The notes under the pieces were generated by a model that was not told the DNA's origin, did not search any database, and saw nothing but the letters and a program-made list of their open reading frames with translations. A stretch of 64,000 bases of DNA from Oscillatoria acuminata PCC 6304 (GTDB lineage Bacteria; Cyanobacteriota; Cyanobacteriia; Cyanobacteriales; Laspinemataceae): NCBI RefSeq assembly GCF_000317105.1, contig NC_019693.1:2728001-2792000 (forward strand), given 5' to 3'. Shown here piece after piece: positions 45,934 through 54,616 of this stretch (positions within the stretch are counted from its first letter, which is position 1; every line of letters starts with the position of its first letter). A program made the translations under genes and the position numbers.

Positions 45934-46395
45934 TTTATTTACATCCTCGAATAAAGGTATTCCCTGGTTTTCAGGGACGGTGGATTGGAGAATAAGAAGA
46001 ACTGTCTTAAGAGTTAGTTAATAAATTTAACCTAGTTTTAGTATGCCTTAAGATAGAGGCAGCCACTAGAGTTGTTTTACGGAACTCCTCTGGCTTGAAA
46101 TCAGGCATTTCAGCAAAAATACGGAAATTTTTTCCTATGAATGTAAAGTCTGTCCATAGCTTGTGAAGAAATGTTAACGTCCGGTCAAATCGTCCCATCT
46201 TGACTCCCCGGAGATCAGCGACTTCCCAGCGATCGCCCCTTAAAATCCCAGGGAAAGCGAGGAGAGGCTCAGTTCCCATCAGGGCTTGGCGATCGCGCAT
46301 CCTCACCCCGATGAAAAGGTCTGTTTGGCCCAAGTTTAGTTACAATACCAATTAGTTATCTGCTTGATTGAGAAAGGAAATCCGCGACAGCCAAC
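45934..46395. other. Divergent region between sigF and prfB
   Basis: Should carry both promoters. A 108-codon minus-strand frame at 46007-46333 has no recognisable sequence and no ribosome-binding site, so it was not called. Confidence 0.4.
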
Positions 46396-47518
46396 ATGGA
46401 AGTTTTAGAAATTAAACGGGAAGTTGAACAGTTGTACGATCGCCTGGGTAAAACCCAGGACTATCTTTGACATTCCCGCCCTCACTGCCAAAATCCACGA
46501 CTTAGAGCAATTAGCCGCTCAACCCGAGTTTTGGGAGGACCAGACCACTGCATCTTCTACCCTGCAAGAACTCAACGACCTCAAGTCTCATTTAGACCAA
46601 TATCATCAGTGGAAAAATAGCCTAGAAGATGCCAAGGCTATCTTAGAACTGCTGGAAATGGAAGAGGATGAGGCACTGTGTCAAGAAGCGGAATCCACCC
46701 TCACCCAACTCGACGAAGAACTCGATCGCTGGGAATTAGAACAATTGCTCTGTGGACCCTACGACAAAAGCGGTGCAGTTTTGAGCATCAATGCTGGTGC
46801 TGGTGGCACCGATGCCCAAGATTGGACGGAAATGTTGGTGCGAATGTACACCCGCTGGGGTGAAAGTCATGGGTATAAAGTCCAATGTAGCGAAATCTCC
46901 GAGGGCGACGAAGCGGGGATTAAGTCCGCCACTTTGGAAATTGAGGGACGTTATGCTTATGGCTACTTGAAAGGAGAAAAAGGAACTCACCGACTGGTGA
47001 GAATTTCCCCCTTTAATGCCAATGGTAAACGGCAAACCAGCTTTGCTGGAGTTGAAGTTATGCCGATGTTGGATGAATCGGTGAAGTTAGAGATTCCCGA
47101 GAAAGATTTAGAAATCACCACCTCCCGTTCCGGGGGGAAAGGCGGTCAAAACGTGAATAAAGTGGAAACTGCCGTGCGGGTGGTGCATTTACCCACGGGA
47201 CTCGCGGTGCGCTGTACCCAGGAGCGATCGCAACTTCAAAACAAAGAAAAGGCCCTGGCTTTACTCAAAGCCAGATTGCTCGTGATCGCTCAAGAGCAAC
47301 GCGCCCAAGAAATTGCCGAAATCCGGGGGGATATGGTAGAAGCCGCCTGGGGGAACCAGATTCGCAACTATGTCTTTCACCCTTATCAAATGGTAAAAGA
47401 CCTCCGCACTGGCGTCGAAACCACCAATATTACCGACATTATGAATGGCGAATTCGATGCCTTCATTGAAGCCTATCTTCGCCAAGAAACCCAACTGGGG
47501 GATAGCAATTCTCTGTAA
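46396..47518 (+). CDS. prfB: Peptide chain release factor 2, with programmed +1 frameshift
   Basis: Recognises UAA/UGA stop codons and releases the peptide. The gene begins at ATG 46396; after 24 codons the frame reaches CTT TGA C at 46465-46471. Slipping +1 reads CTT GAC and joins the main frame (46469-47518), giving about 373 residues, the normal RF2 size. This is the classic autoregulatory frameshift, with AGGA a few bases upstream as the stimulating Shine-Dalgarno-like sequence. The anticodon-like tripeptide SPF is in [13 protein letters not shown], and the catalytic GGQ is in [18 protein letters not shown]. The short in-frame AUG-less 5' part would be missed if only the main frame were annotated. 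Confidence 0.96.
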
Positions 47519-47554
47519 AAATCAGGATGAATAGGTTGACTTTCTGAGTTAAAT

Positions 47555-47616
47555 CCATTAAAAATTTAGAACAATTGCAGCAATTTTCTGGGTTTTTAAT
47601 GGGATTTTTTTTGTTG
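47555..47616 (+). terminator. Rho-independent terminator of prfB
   Basis: CCATTAAAAA (47555-47564) pairs exactly with TTTTTAATGG (47593-47602), with an inner AATTG/CAATT stem, followed by GATTTTTTTTG. Lies 37 nt after the prfB stop codon. Confidence 0.85.
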
Positions 47617-47832
47617 TTTTGAGGGGATTTATCCTCCAGGATGGATAAAATTTTCTAGAGGGAACCGGAGAGGATTGGTAATTTTCCGGTGCTCGTGATC
47701 GGAGTGACTTGAGGGAAGGGGTAAATTCTGTCTGGGTTTTTGAAAGCTGGGGTAAATTCACCCCCCAGAAAGTGGTAGAATTTAAAACAATGCTATCAAT
47801 TTTGTCCCGAACTCATAATTTTATTACCTGCG

Positions 47833-48060
47833 ATGAGTCACCCCTCTACCCCGTCTGAATTGTCCGACCGTTCCGAACCAGAAACTGCCCCCTTGACTGA
47901 ATCTGAGCCCGGTGAAGCCCCAAAAAGTCCCCAAGATAGCTATGTGAAATTGGCAATGCGAAATATGGTTCGCAAGCGGGGGACCTCTTTGAAACACTTC
48001 TTCCTGACGACGGCGGGATTGTTAGGGCTGCTGGTGGGACTGGCCTATTTAACCCGTTAG
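47833..48060 (+). CDS. DUF3285 small membrane protein
   Basis: 75 residues. The first 35 are acidic and disordered (rich in S, P, E). Then comes the conserved core SYVKLAMRNMVRKRGTSLKH and a single membrane helix FFLTTAGLLGLLVGLAYLTR at the C-terminus. A cyanobacterial/plastid-lineage family of unknown function that regularly precedes ybeY. It is 18 nt upstream of ybeY, so co-transcribed. Probably thylakoid or plasma membrane, tail-anchored; this is inference. Confidence 0.85.
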   Translation: MSHPSTPSELSDRSEPETAPLTESEPGEAPKSPQDSYVKLAMRNMVRKRGTSLKHFFLTTAGLLGLLVGLAYLTR

Positions 48061-48078
48061 CAGAGGATAAAAAATATA

Positions 48079-48600
48079 GTGCAGTGTCAAACGATTCCAC
48101 TTGATCTGAATGTGCAGAATGCCTATTGGGAGTCTGATATCGCGGGGACAGTGCAGTTTGAGGCGACTGCCCCCGAAACCTGGGACCAGTGGTTTCAGAC
48201 TTGGTTGCAACAGCTTGAAACCGAACTGCCACCGGCGATCGGCTATGAACTAAGCATCCGCCTGAGTGACGATGGGGAAATCCAACAACTCAATGCTCAA
48301 TATCGCCATCAAGATAAACCCACCGATGTGTTATCCTTTGCCGCTTTAGAGGTAGAGTATCCACAGATAGAGTCTATTCCCGGAGAGATTCCTCTGTATT
48401 TAGGGGACATTATTATTTCCGTGGACACAGCCGCTCGACAAGCCGAACAGCAGGAGCATTCCGTCACTGTAGAACTTGCTTGGTTGGCGGCTCACGGACT
48501 CCTTCATCTGTTGGGTTGGGATCATCCGGATGAAGAGAGTTTGATGCAGATGCTAGGTCAACAAGAAACCTTACTCACCGCTGTGGGTCTTGCCTTGTAA
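48079..48600 (+). CDS. ybeY: Endoribonuclease YbeY (rRNA maturation factor)
   Basis: 173 residues. Zinc-dependent RNase involved in 16S rRNA 3' maturation and ribosome quality control. The metal motif HGXLHLXGXDH is intact: H139, H143 and H149 in AAHGLLHLLGWDH. The conserved LNAQYRHQDKPTDVLSF and LGDIIIS segments are present. The start codon is GTG 48079; other starts would cut into the conserved N-terminal domain. Second gene of the DUF3285-ybeY-dgkA-trpG cluster. Confidence 0.93.
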   Translation: MQCQTIPLDLNVQNAYWESDIAGTVQFEATAPETWDQWFQTWLQQLETELPPAIGYELSIRLSDDGEIQQLNAQYRHQDKPTDVLSFAALEVEYPQIESIPGEIPLYLGDIIISVDTAARQAEQQEHSVTVELAWLAAHGLLHLLGWDHPDEESLMQMLGQQETLLTAVGLAL

Positions 48601-48689
48601 CGATACAAACAACACAACTTCTCAAAAAGTGAGGTTGTAGTATGGGTTTAGTATCTGAGCTTTCCTAGCGCACGGAAGTAATATCTGCC

Positions 48690-49226
48690 ATGAAATTAGA
48701 CCGTTCGGAAATAACTGGCCAACCGACTCCATCCGTTGCCCCCTTATCAAATTTGTCTACTGTCCTGCCTATGTCTCCAGAGGGATCGACCCCACCACCG
48801 AAGCGAGCATCGCATCAGCCTACCCGATTCAATCGTGATTTGTCCTGGCAGGTTGCTACCAACTTATTGATTAGTTTTAAATATGCGGCAACGGGAATCA
48901 GCTACGCCTTCCAAACCCAGCGCAACTTTCGGATTCATGTCGTCATTGGTTCGGTGGCGATCGCCTTGGGGATATTTTTACAAGTTGGCTTTGTAGAAAT
49001 TTCCATCATTACCTTAACCATTGGGGCGGTTTTAACCATGGAACTCCTGAATACCGCCCTCGAATCCGTCGTAGATTTAACCGTTCAGCAAAGTTACCAC
49101 GACTTAGCTAAAATCGCCAAAGATTGTGCCGCCGGTGCCGTGTTAATCTCAGCGATCGTGGCGATCGCCGTGGCTGGATGCCTGCTGTTACCCCCCTTAT
49201 TTACCTGGGTGCAAAGTATTCTGTGA
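48690..49226 (+). CDS. dgkA: Diacylglycerol/undecaprenol kinase family protein
   Basis: 178 residues. The N-terminal 65 are polar and disordered, an extension seen in cyanobacterial members. The rest is the DgkA fold: FKYAATGISYAFQTQRNFRI amphipathic start, then three membrane helices, with catalytic MELLNTALESVVDL (Glu and Asn metal ligands) and LAKIAKDCAAGAVLI. It phosphorylates lipid alcohols, diacylglycerol or undecaprenol, at the membrane. Undecaprenol kinase is the more likely activity by analogy with Gram-positive DgkA, which is inference. Follows ybeY as in other cyanobacteria. Confidence 0.9.
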   Translation: MKLDRSEITGQPTPSVAPLSNLSTVLPMSPEGSTPPPKRASHQPTRFNRDLSWQVATNLLISFKYAATGISYAFQTQRNFRIHVVIGSVAIALGIFLQVGFVEISIITLTIGAVLTMELLNTALESVVDLTVQQSYHDLAKIAKDCAAGAVLISAIVAIAVAGCLLLPPLFTWVQSIL

Positions 49227-49582
49227 TGCTGCGTCTTTACCCTCCCCAGGGGAGACAGTTCCCGGTCGGTGTTTACACCCTCTACGGTCCCCGCCTAAAC
49301 TCCTCGGGTTATGAATTGCCAAGGCTACAGTCTCAATCGCGATCGGGACGGGTGGAACTCATCCACCCCTCACCCGCATCCAGGGGTCCTCAAGCCGAAT
49401 CACGCTCAACCCTCTGAATTGGGCCCGTTCAACTTTTGTTAAAAAACTTATTATTTTATCAGAGAATGTCAATGGATTGATTTAACAGCATTGGCCGAAA
49501 CTGCCAACTCGCAGCTTTAAACTCTAAACTCTAAAATCCCCAATTACTATAATGATTGTTCCCCTAAACAGGAGTCTCTACC
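49227..49582. other. Intergenic region between dgkA and trpG
   Basis: About 355 bp. A small AAACTCTAAACTCTAAAATC direct repeat lies near 49520. ACAGGAGTCTCTACC before TTG 49583 is the trpG ribosome-binding site. No gene seen; the open frame that starts inside dgkA and continues to 49417 is a shadow. Confidence 0.45.
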
Positions 49583-50182
49583 TTGATTGTCGTTATTGAT
49601 AACTACGATAGTTTTACCTACAACCTTGTCCAGTATCTCGGAGAACTGGGCAAAGAAACGGCGATCGCCTCAGATATCCGCGTTTACCGGAATGACCAAA
49701 TCACCCTCGACCAAATTCGTAAATTAGCACCCGATGCGATCGTCATCTCCCCCGGACCCGGACGCCCAGAAGATGCCGGCATTTCCCTGGAGTTAATTAC
49801 CCAATTAGCCCCCACCTTGCCGATTCTCGGCGTTTGCCTCGGCCATCAATGCATCGGACAAGTCTTTGGCGGTCAAATCGTCGGGGCACCAGAACTCATG
49901 CATGGGAAAACCTCCGAAGTTCATCACAACGGAGTGGGCGTCTTTCAAAACCTCGACAATCCCTTTACCGCCACGCGGTATCACAGTCTCGTCATTGACC
50001 GAGACACCTGTCCTCCTGAACTCGAAATTACCGCCTGGGTAGATGATGGCACCATCATGGGAGTCCGACATCGGAAGTATCCCACCCTAGAAGGCGTGCA
50101 ATTTCACCCTGAAAGCATCCTCACCACCCCGGGAAAACAACTGCTGCAAAACTTTCTTGATCAGTTGAAATCCCTCGTGTAA
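49583..50182 (+). CDS. trpG: Anthranilate/aminodeoxychorismate synthase glutamine amidotransferase subunit
   Basis: 199 residues, class I glutamine amidotransferase. It supplies ammonia to TrpE (tryptophan) and possibly PabB (folate). Catalytic triad: C85 in GVCLGHQC, H175 and E177 in VQFHPESI. The oxyanion strand VISPGPGRPEDAG is present. The start is TTG 49583, supported by AGGAG eight bases upstream and by the standard IVVIDNYDSFTYNLVQYLG N-terminus. The TrpG/PabA distinction cannot be made from sequence; in many bacteria one protein does both. Confidence 0.93.
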   Translation: MIVVIDNYDSFTYNLVQYLGELGKETAIASDIRVYRNDQITLDQIRKLAPDAIVISPGPGRPEDAGISLELITQLAPTLPILGVCLGHQCIGQVFGGQIVGAPELMHGKTSEVHHNGVGVFQNLDNPFTATRYHSLVIDRDTCPPELEITAWVDDGTIMGVRHRKYPTLEGVQFHPESILTTPGKQLLQNFLDQLKSLV

Positions 50183-50242
50183 TCAATCCTTTCATCCTCG
50201 ACCGTTGACCTTTAAATTCCGCTGTTTGTAGCGATTTCGATC

Positions 50243-51061
50243 ATGATTAATCGGCGACAGTTTTTCCATTACGGGAAAGTAGCGGCTTTGGCAGGGATTG
50301 CCACCACACTTCCTTCAGTATGGCAACCGTGGGCAGCGCAAACGCCCCCCAGTTCTGGAAACCGGGCTAACAACACCAATTCCCTCTCCGTAAAATGGTT
50401 AGGCCATACTTGCTTTTTATTTGAAGGGGAAGGCCAGCGGGTCCTCGTCAATCCCTTCCGGACCCTCGGATGTACCGCTGGATATCCCCCTCCGTTGGTC
50501 CCCGCAGATTTAGTTTTAATTAGTTCTCGGTTATTGGACGAAGGAAATACCGAAGGACTGCCAGGACAACCCCGATTATTGTTTGAACCCGGGTCCTATC
50601 AGTTTCAGAACAAGCAAATCCAGGGGATTCGCACGGACCACGATCGCTATGGCGGACGACGGTTTGGCATCAATGTCGCCTGGAGTTGGACCCAAGCGGG
50701 AGTGAAAATCCTCCACCTAGGCGGCGCAGCGGCACCGATTAATTCAGAACAGCAAATCTTGATGGGACGCCCAGATTTGCTGTTACTGCCCGTAGGGGGA
50801 GGTCCAAAAGCGTATAGCCCATCCGAAGCCAAGGAAGCAATGGTCAAATTGAACCCCAAGGTGGTGATTCCCATGCACTATCGCACCACGGCAGCAGATG
50901 CTCAAGTCTGCGATTTGGTTGAGGTGGATGAGTTTTTATCGGTTCTGGATAATCGGGTTGTCGAACAGGTGAATGCAGATTCCCTTGAACTGACTACAGG
51001 CAGTTTGCCAGAAACGGGTCCAGTGATTAAAATCATGAGTTATCAGACGGTAACGGGTTGA
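50243..51061 (+). CDS. Metallo-beta-lactamase-fold protein with degenerate metal motif
   Basis: 272 residues. N-terminal NRRQFFHYGKVAALAGIATT resembles a twin-arginine signal, so it is probably exported folded. The fold is that of the UlaG/YtnP-type metallo-hydrolases: VKWLGHTCFLFEGEGQRVLV, VNPFRT, then GVKILHLGGAAAP, LLLLPVGGGPKAYSP and KVVIPMHYRT. The loop that should read HXHXDH instead reads LISSRLLDEGN, so the dinuclear metal site is largely lost while the C-terminal His (PMHYRT) remains. It may be a binding protein or use another chemistry. The same degenerate type appears in other cyanobacteria as far as I recall. Followed by a strong terminator. Confidence 0.78.
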   Translation: MINRRQFFHYGKVAALAGIATTLPSVWQPWAAQTPPSSGNRANNTNSLSVKWLGHTCFLFEGEGQRVLVNPFRTLGCTAGYPPPLVPADLVLISSRLLDEGNTEGLPGQPRLLFEPGSYQFQNKQIQGIRTDHDRYGGRRFGINVAWSWTQAGVKILHLGGAAAPINSEQQILMGRPDLLLLPVGGGPKAYSPSEAKEAMVKLNPKVVIPMHYRTTAADAQVCDLVEVDEFLSVLDNRVVEQVNADSLELTTGSLPETGPVIKIMSYQTVTG

Positions 51062-51100
51062 GAAGTAGGCAACGGAATTACTCAAGACCTTTATAGAGAA

Positions 51101-51130
51101 GGGGGGCAGTCTGTGTAGTGCCCCCCTTTC
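51101..51130. terminator. Bidirectional terminator
   Basis: GGGGGGCA (51101-51108) pairs with TGCCCCCC (51119-51126), followed by TTTC. It lies between the convergent MBL-fold gene and the last permease gene (stop 51140). Confidence 0.75.
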
Positions 51131-51139
51131 TGATCGGGA

Positions 51140-52684
51140 TTAACTGACGTTTTTACCCATGAGAAGGGCTTTAGTGGCGGACTCTCCAGCTAGATTGAGT
51201 TGCTGACGTAACTTGAAAGAGAGTCCCGCTAAAATGGCCAGATGACCTAGGAATGCGAGGAAGATGGGGGTTGTAGTGGCGTATTCTAGGCCGGATAAGG
51301 AGAGGATGGAGAGCAGAAAGAGTTCGGGGATGGTTTCGGGTTGTCCTCCGAATAGAGCGAGGATGAGCAGGGGGACGCCGATCGCCGCCGCAACAGCGCC
51401 AGTGGCCCACAATGCTCGCTTTTTAGATTTGAGCAACAGCATGATTTGAGCCAGGACCGCATAAATTGCTGTCAAGATGACGTAGATGCAGACTGCGGCG
51501 ATCGCTTGCAATTTGGAGGCGATTTCCAGGGGCCATAACAGGACCCAGGGGATAAAGACGAGGGCGGTGATGATGACACAGATGGCGATCGCCACAGGTG
51601 CCGGACTTTTTTCCCCCCAAATTAAATCTTGTAACACCGATTGCCGGTTGGCTTGGTGAGCATAACGCGCCCAATCCAAGAGGGTTTGTCGCGGCGGGGA
51701 GAGGGCGGCAATCAGACCCAAAAATAAGAATAAATTCAGGGTCGCGATCCAACTCAGACGGTCAAACCATAGATAAGCGTCTGATAATTTCGGATCAGGC
51801 TCTGAACCCAAATAGGATGTCACTAACCCTAAAAAGAGGATATTCACGCAAAAAACCAAGGCATAACTTTGTTTTTTGCTGATCATGGTGGTGGCAGGAT
51901 TGTGAAATCGTCGATGCAATCCTTGCCAAATCCAGTAGGTCCAAAGGGCACAATTGAGTAAAGCAAATAGCCGAACGTTGAATAAATTATCCCCATTTAA
52001 AGGGAAGCCAAACCATTGATGTGAAGCCCAATTGTTTCCATAGTAATGGAATTCATGATACATTAACCACCACAACATCCCGAGGGTAACACCGGCTCCA
52101 ACAAAGGCGTGATGACCTCCCATCAAGGCAAAAAGCACTGCTGCACTGTAAAATAGACTGCAAAAGGCGGCTAGGACGACATAGAAACTCAACACTTCCA
52201 ATAGGGGAATTTGAGCCACCATTGCCGTGGCTGCATAACTCGGTAAGGCGACTGCCACGACTAGATAGAGTAATACCGGCACCCCAAGCAATTTTCCAAT
52301 TAAAATGCTCTGACTCGACTGGGGACTGACGCGAATAAAATTCAAAGTCCCCCGACGTTCTTCCCGGGCCAAATCTGCAATCAGCAGATAGACTCCCCCG
52401 CTGACTAGCACCAGGGGTAAAATCCAATAAAATACCTGATTTAAGTCTTCCCACCACTGCATCCAATTGATGAGACAAGGGCTATTGTCTTGGGATAGAC
52501 AATAAGCGTTGTAATGGTCTTCAGGTCCAGGAATTTGGCTGAAGAAGGCTAGGAAAATCAACAGTTGGCTGACGATAGATAAGCCCACTGCTAAAGTCAC
52601 ATTACGCCCGGTCAATCGACCTTTTAATTCCCGAGCAAACTGGGGATTCCATTCTCCGAGACGATCCATTAAACGACTGGTCAT
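51140..52684 (-). CDS. ABC-2 type permease, tandem paralogue 1 (operon distal)
   Basis: 514 residues with about 12 membrane segments. N-terminal cytoplasmic LMDRLGEWNPQFARELKGRL, TM1, then a short outside loop with two cysteines (YCLSQDNSPC), TM2, and the amphipathic REERRGTLNFIRVSPQSSQS next to GKLLGVPVLLYL. A central cytoplasmic motif ALSPPRQTLLDWARYAHQ and WGEKSPAPVAIAI is shared by all four paralogues. Should form the membrane part of an exporter with the ATPase at 57879-58829. Its C-terminal half is almost identical at the DNA level to paralogue 3, suggesting recent duplication or gene conversion. Substrate unknown. Confidence 0.85.
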   Translation of the reverse strand: MTSRLMDRLGEWNPQFARELKGRLTGRNVTLAVGLSIVSQLLIFLAFFSQIPGPEDHYNAYCLSQDNSPCLINWMQWWEDLNQVFYWILPLVLVSGGVYLLIADLAREERRGTLNFIRVSPQSSQSILIGKLLGVPVLLYLVVAVALPSYAATAMVAQIPLLEVLSFYVVLAAFCSLFYSAAVLFALMGGHHAFVGAGVTLGMLWWLMYHEFHYYGNNWASHQWFGFPLNGDNLFNVRLFALLNCALWTYWIWQGLHRRFHNPATTMISKKQSYALVFCVNILFLGLVTSYLGSEPDPKLSDAYLWFDRLSWIATLNLFLFLGLIAALSPPRQTLLDWARYAHQANRQSVLQDLIWGEKSPAPVAIAICVIITALVFIPWVLLWPLEIASKLQAIAAVCIYVILTAIYAVLAQIMLLLKSKKRALWATGAVAAAIGVPLLILALFGGQPETIPELFLLSILSLSGLEYATTTPIFLAFLGHLAILAGLSFKLRQQLNLAGESATKALLMGKNVS

Positions 52685-52750
52685 TGAAGTAGTTCCTTAA
52701 GGTATGACAACATCTAAAAAAGGCAGGATAAAGGGAAGTTGCCTCTATCC

Positions 52751-52934
52751 TTAAACCTGGAAAGCTAAATTGTTTTGATTGGCATCAAATAGCAATTTAG
52801 AATGGGATGCACCGGCTTGATGGATTTGATGGTTTAGGGTGAAGGTTAAGGTGGCGATCGCCGCCAACTGAGCTAACTAACTGACAAATCTAGCCATTGC
52901 AGAAACTTCCGGGAGGGTTAACCCGGGTGAACCC
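52751..52934 (-). pseudogene. C-terminal remnant of a fifth permease gene
   Basis: On the minus strand the frame reads VSAMARFVS, a TAG, LAQLAAIATLTFTLNHQIHQ, then AGASHSKLLFDANQNNLAFQV and a stop. It aligns with the last 50 residues of paralogue 4 (SAMAIFVSLLGQLAAIVALT, TFTLNYQLQRAGASHSKLLF) and carries an internal stop. Only the tail survives; it fills the space between paralogues 1 and 2. It shows that a second paralogue-4-like gene once stood here. Confidence 0.85.
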
Positions 52935-52952
52935 ACTTGAAGAATCAAAGAA

Positions 52953-54509
52953 TTAACTGACTTTTCTGCCCATAAGGAGGGCTTTAGTGGCGGACTCTCC
53001 AGCCCGGTTAAGTTGCTGACGTAACTTGAGAGAGAGTCCCGCTAAAATGGCGAGATGCCATAGGAATGCCATAAAGATGGGGGTCGCGGTGGCATATTCA
53101 AGGCCGGATAAGGAGAGGATGGAGAACAGATAGAGTTCGGGGATGGCTGTGGGTCCTCCTCCCAATAGGGCTAGAGTGAGCAGGGGGACGCCGATCGCAG
53201 CCGCAACAACGCCCGTGGCCCACAATACTCGCTGTTTGGAGTTGATCAACAACATGATCTGGGCTAGGACCGCATAAATGCTCGCTAAAATGACATAAAA
53301 GCCGACTGCCGCGATCGCCTGCAATTTGGACCCCATTTCAATGGTCAAGAAGAGGACCCAGGGGATGTAGACGAGGGCGGCGATGGTGGCACAGATGGCG
53401 ATCGCCACAGGTGCCGGACTTTTTTCCCCCCAAATTAAATCTTGTAACACCGATCGACCCTTGGCTTGGTGAGCATAACGCGCCCAATCCAAGAGAGTTT
53501 GTCGCGGCGGTGAGAGGGCAGCAATCAGACCCAAAAATAACCATAAATTCAGGGTGGGGATAAAGTGTCGGTTGTACATCAGTTCTGCAATTAATGATGA
53601 ATTTCCAACAAACGCCACTAATCCGCCTAAAAAGATGATATTTATGCAAAATACTAAGGAGTAACTTTGTTTTTTTGTGAGCATTGTGGCGGCAGGATTG
53701 TGAAATCGTCGATGGAATCCTTGCCAAATCCAGTAAGTCAAAGCTACACAAATCACTAAAACAAATAGCCGAAGGGTGAAGAGATCCTCCGAATTCAAGA
53801 TCGATGTAAACCAGGGATGTGATCTCGCCTTGATTCCATAGCCATTTCCTGCAAAGTCTCCTGAAGTAGTGTACCACTCCATAGACATTAAAACCCACAG
53901 TATTCCGAGGGTAATACCGGCTCCAACGAAGGCTTGATGGCCTCCCACTAAGGCAAAAAGCACCGCCGCACTGTAAAATAGACCACAAAAAGCAGCCAGG
54001 AACACATAGAAGCTCAACACTTCCACGAGGGGAATTTGGCCCATCATTGCTGTAGCTGCATAACTTGGTAAGGCGACTGCCACGGCAAGGTAAAGTAACA
54101 CCGGCACCCCGAGCAGTTTTCCAATTAAAATGCTCTGACTCGACTGGGGACTAACGCGAATAAAATCCAAAGTCCCCCGACGTTCTTCCTGCGCCAAATC
54201 TGCAATCAGCAGATAGACTCCCCCGCTGACTAGCACCAGGGGCAAAGTCCAATAAAATACCCGATTTAAGTTTTCCCACCACCCTATCCAATGCACGGCA
54301 CAAAAGCTTTTTTCTTGGTATAGACAATAAGGTTGAGATGGGTTTTCATATCCAGGAAGTTGACTGATTAAGGTGAGGAAAATAAACAGTTGACCGATGA
54401 TAGATAAGCCCACTGATAAGGTCACATTACGCCTTGTTAATCGACCTTTTAGTTCCCGAATAAACTGGGAATTCCATTCTCCGAGAGCATCCATTAAACG
54501 ATTGTTCAT
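52953..54509 (-). CDS. ABC-2 type permease, tandem paralogue 2
   Basis: 518 residues, same layout as paralogues 1 and 3. Start MNNRLMDALGEWNSQFIREL. First outside loop with cysteine pair YCLYQEKSFC. Conserved IRVSPQSSQSILIGKLLGVP, SPPRQTLLDWARYAHQAKGR and WGEKSPAPVAIAI. The outside loop after about TM6 (TTSGDFAGNGYGIKARSHPW) is longer than, and unlike, the others, while the C-terminal third is near-identical. Probably partners with the shared ATPase, alone or as a heterodimer with another paralogue. Confidence 0.85.
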   Translation of the reverse strand: MNNRLMDALGEWNSQFIRELKGRLTRRNVTLSVGLSIIGQLFIFLTLISQLPGYENPSQPYCLYQEKSFCAVHWIGWWENLNRVFYWTLPLVLVSGGVYLLIADLAQEERRGTLDFIRVSPQSSQSILIGKLLGVPVLLYLAVAVALPSYAATAMMGQIPLVEVLSFYVFLAAFCGLFYSAAVLFALVGGHQAFVGAGITLGILWVLMSMEWYTTSGDFAGNGYGIKARSHPWFTSILNSEDLFTLRLFVLVICVALTYWIWQGFHRRFHNPAATMLTKKQSYSLVFCINIIFLGGLVAFVGNSSLIAELMYNRHFIPTLNLWLFLGLIAALSPPRQTLLDWARYAHQAKGRSVLQDLIWGEKSPAPVAIAICATIAALVYIPWVLFLTIEMGSKLQAIAAVGFYVILASIYAVLAQIMLLINSKQRVLWATGVVAAAIGVPLLTLALLGGGPTAIPELYLFSILSLSGLEYATATPIFMAFLWHLAILAGLSLKLRQQLNRAGESATKALLMGRKVS

Positions 54510-54616
54510 TGAAGTATTTTCTAAAGAACAAGATTTAAAAAAGAGAAGATAAGGAGAGGGTGAATCTCTCCTTCATAACGTGATGTTGACCAAAACATCC
54601 TGGAAGAATCAGAGGA

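Noticed and set aside
46007-46333. 108-codon minus-strand frame between sigF and prfB
   Set aside because: No ribosome-binding site, no recognisable motif, and it would occupy the promoter region of both genes.
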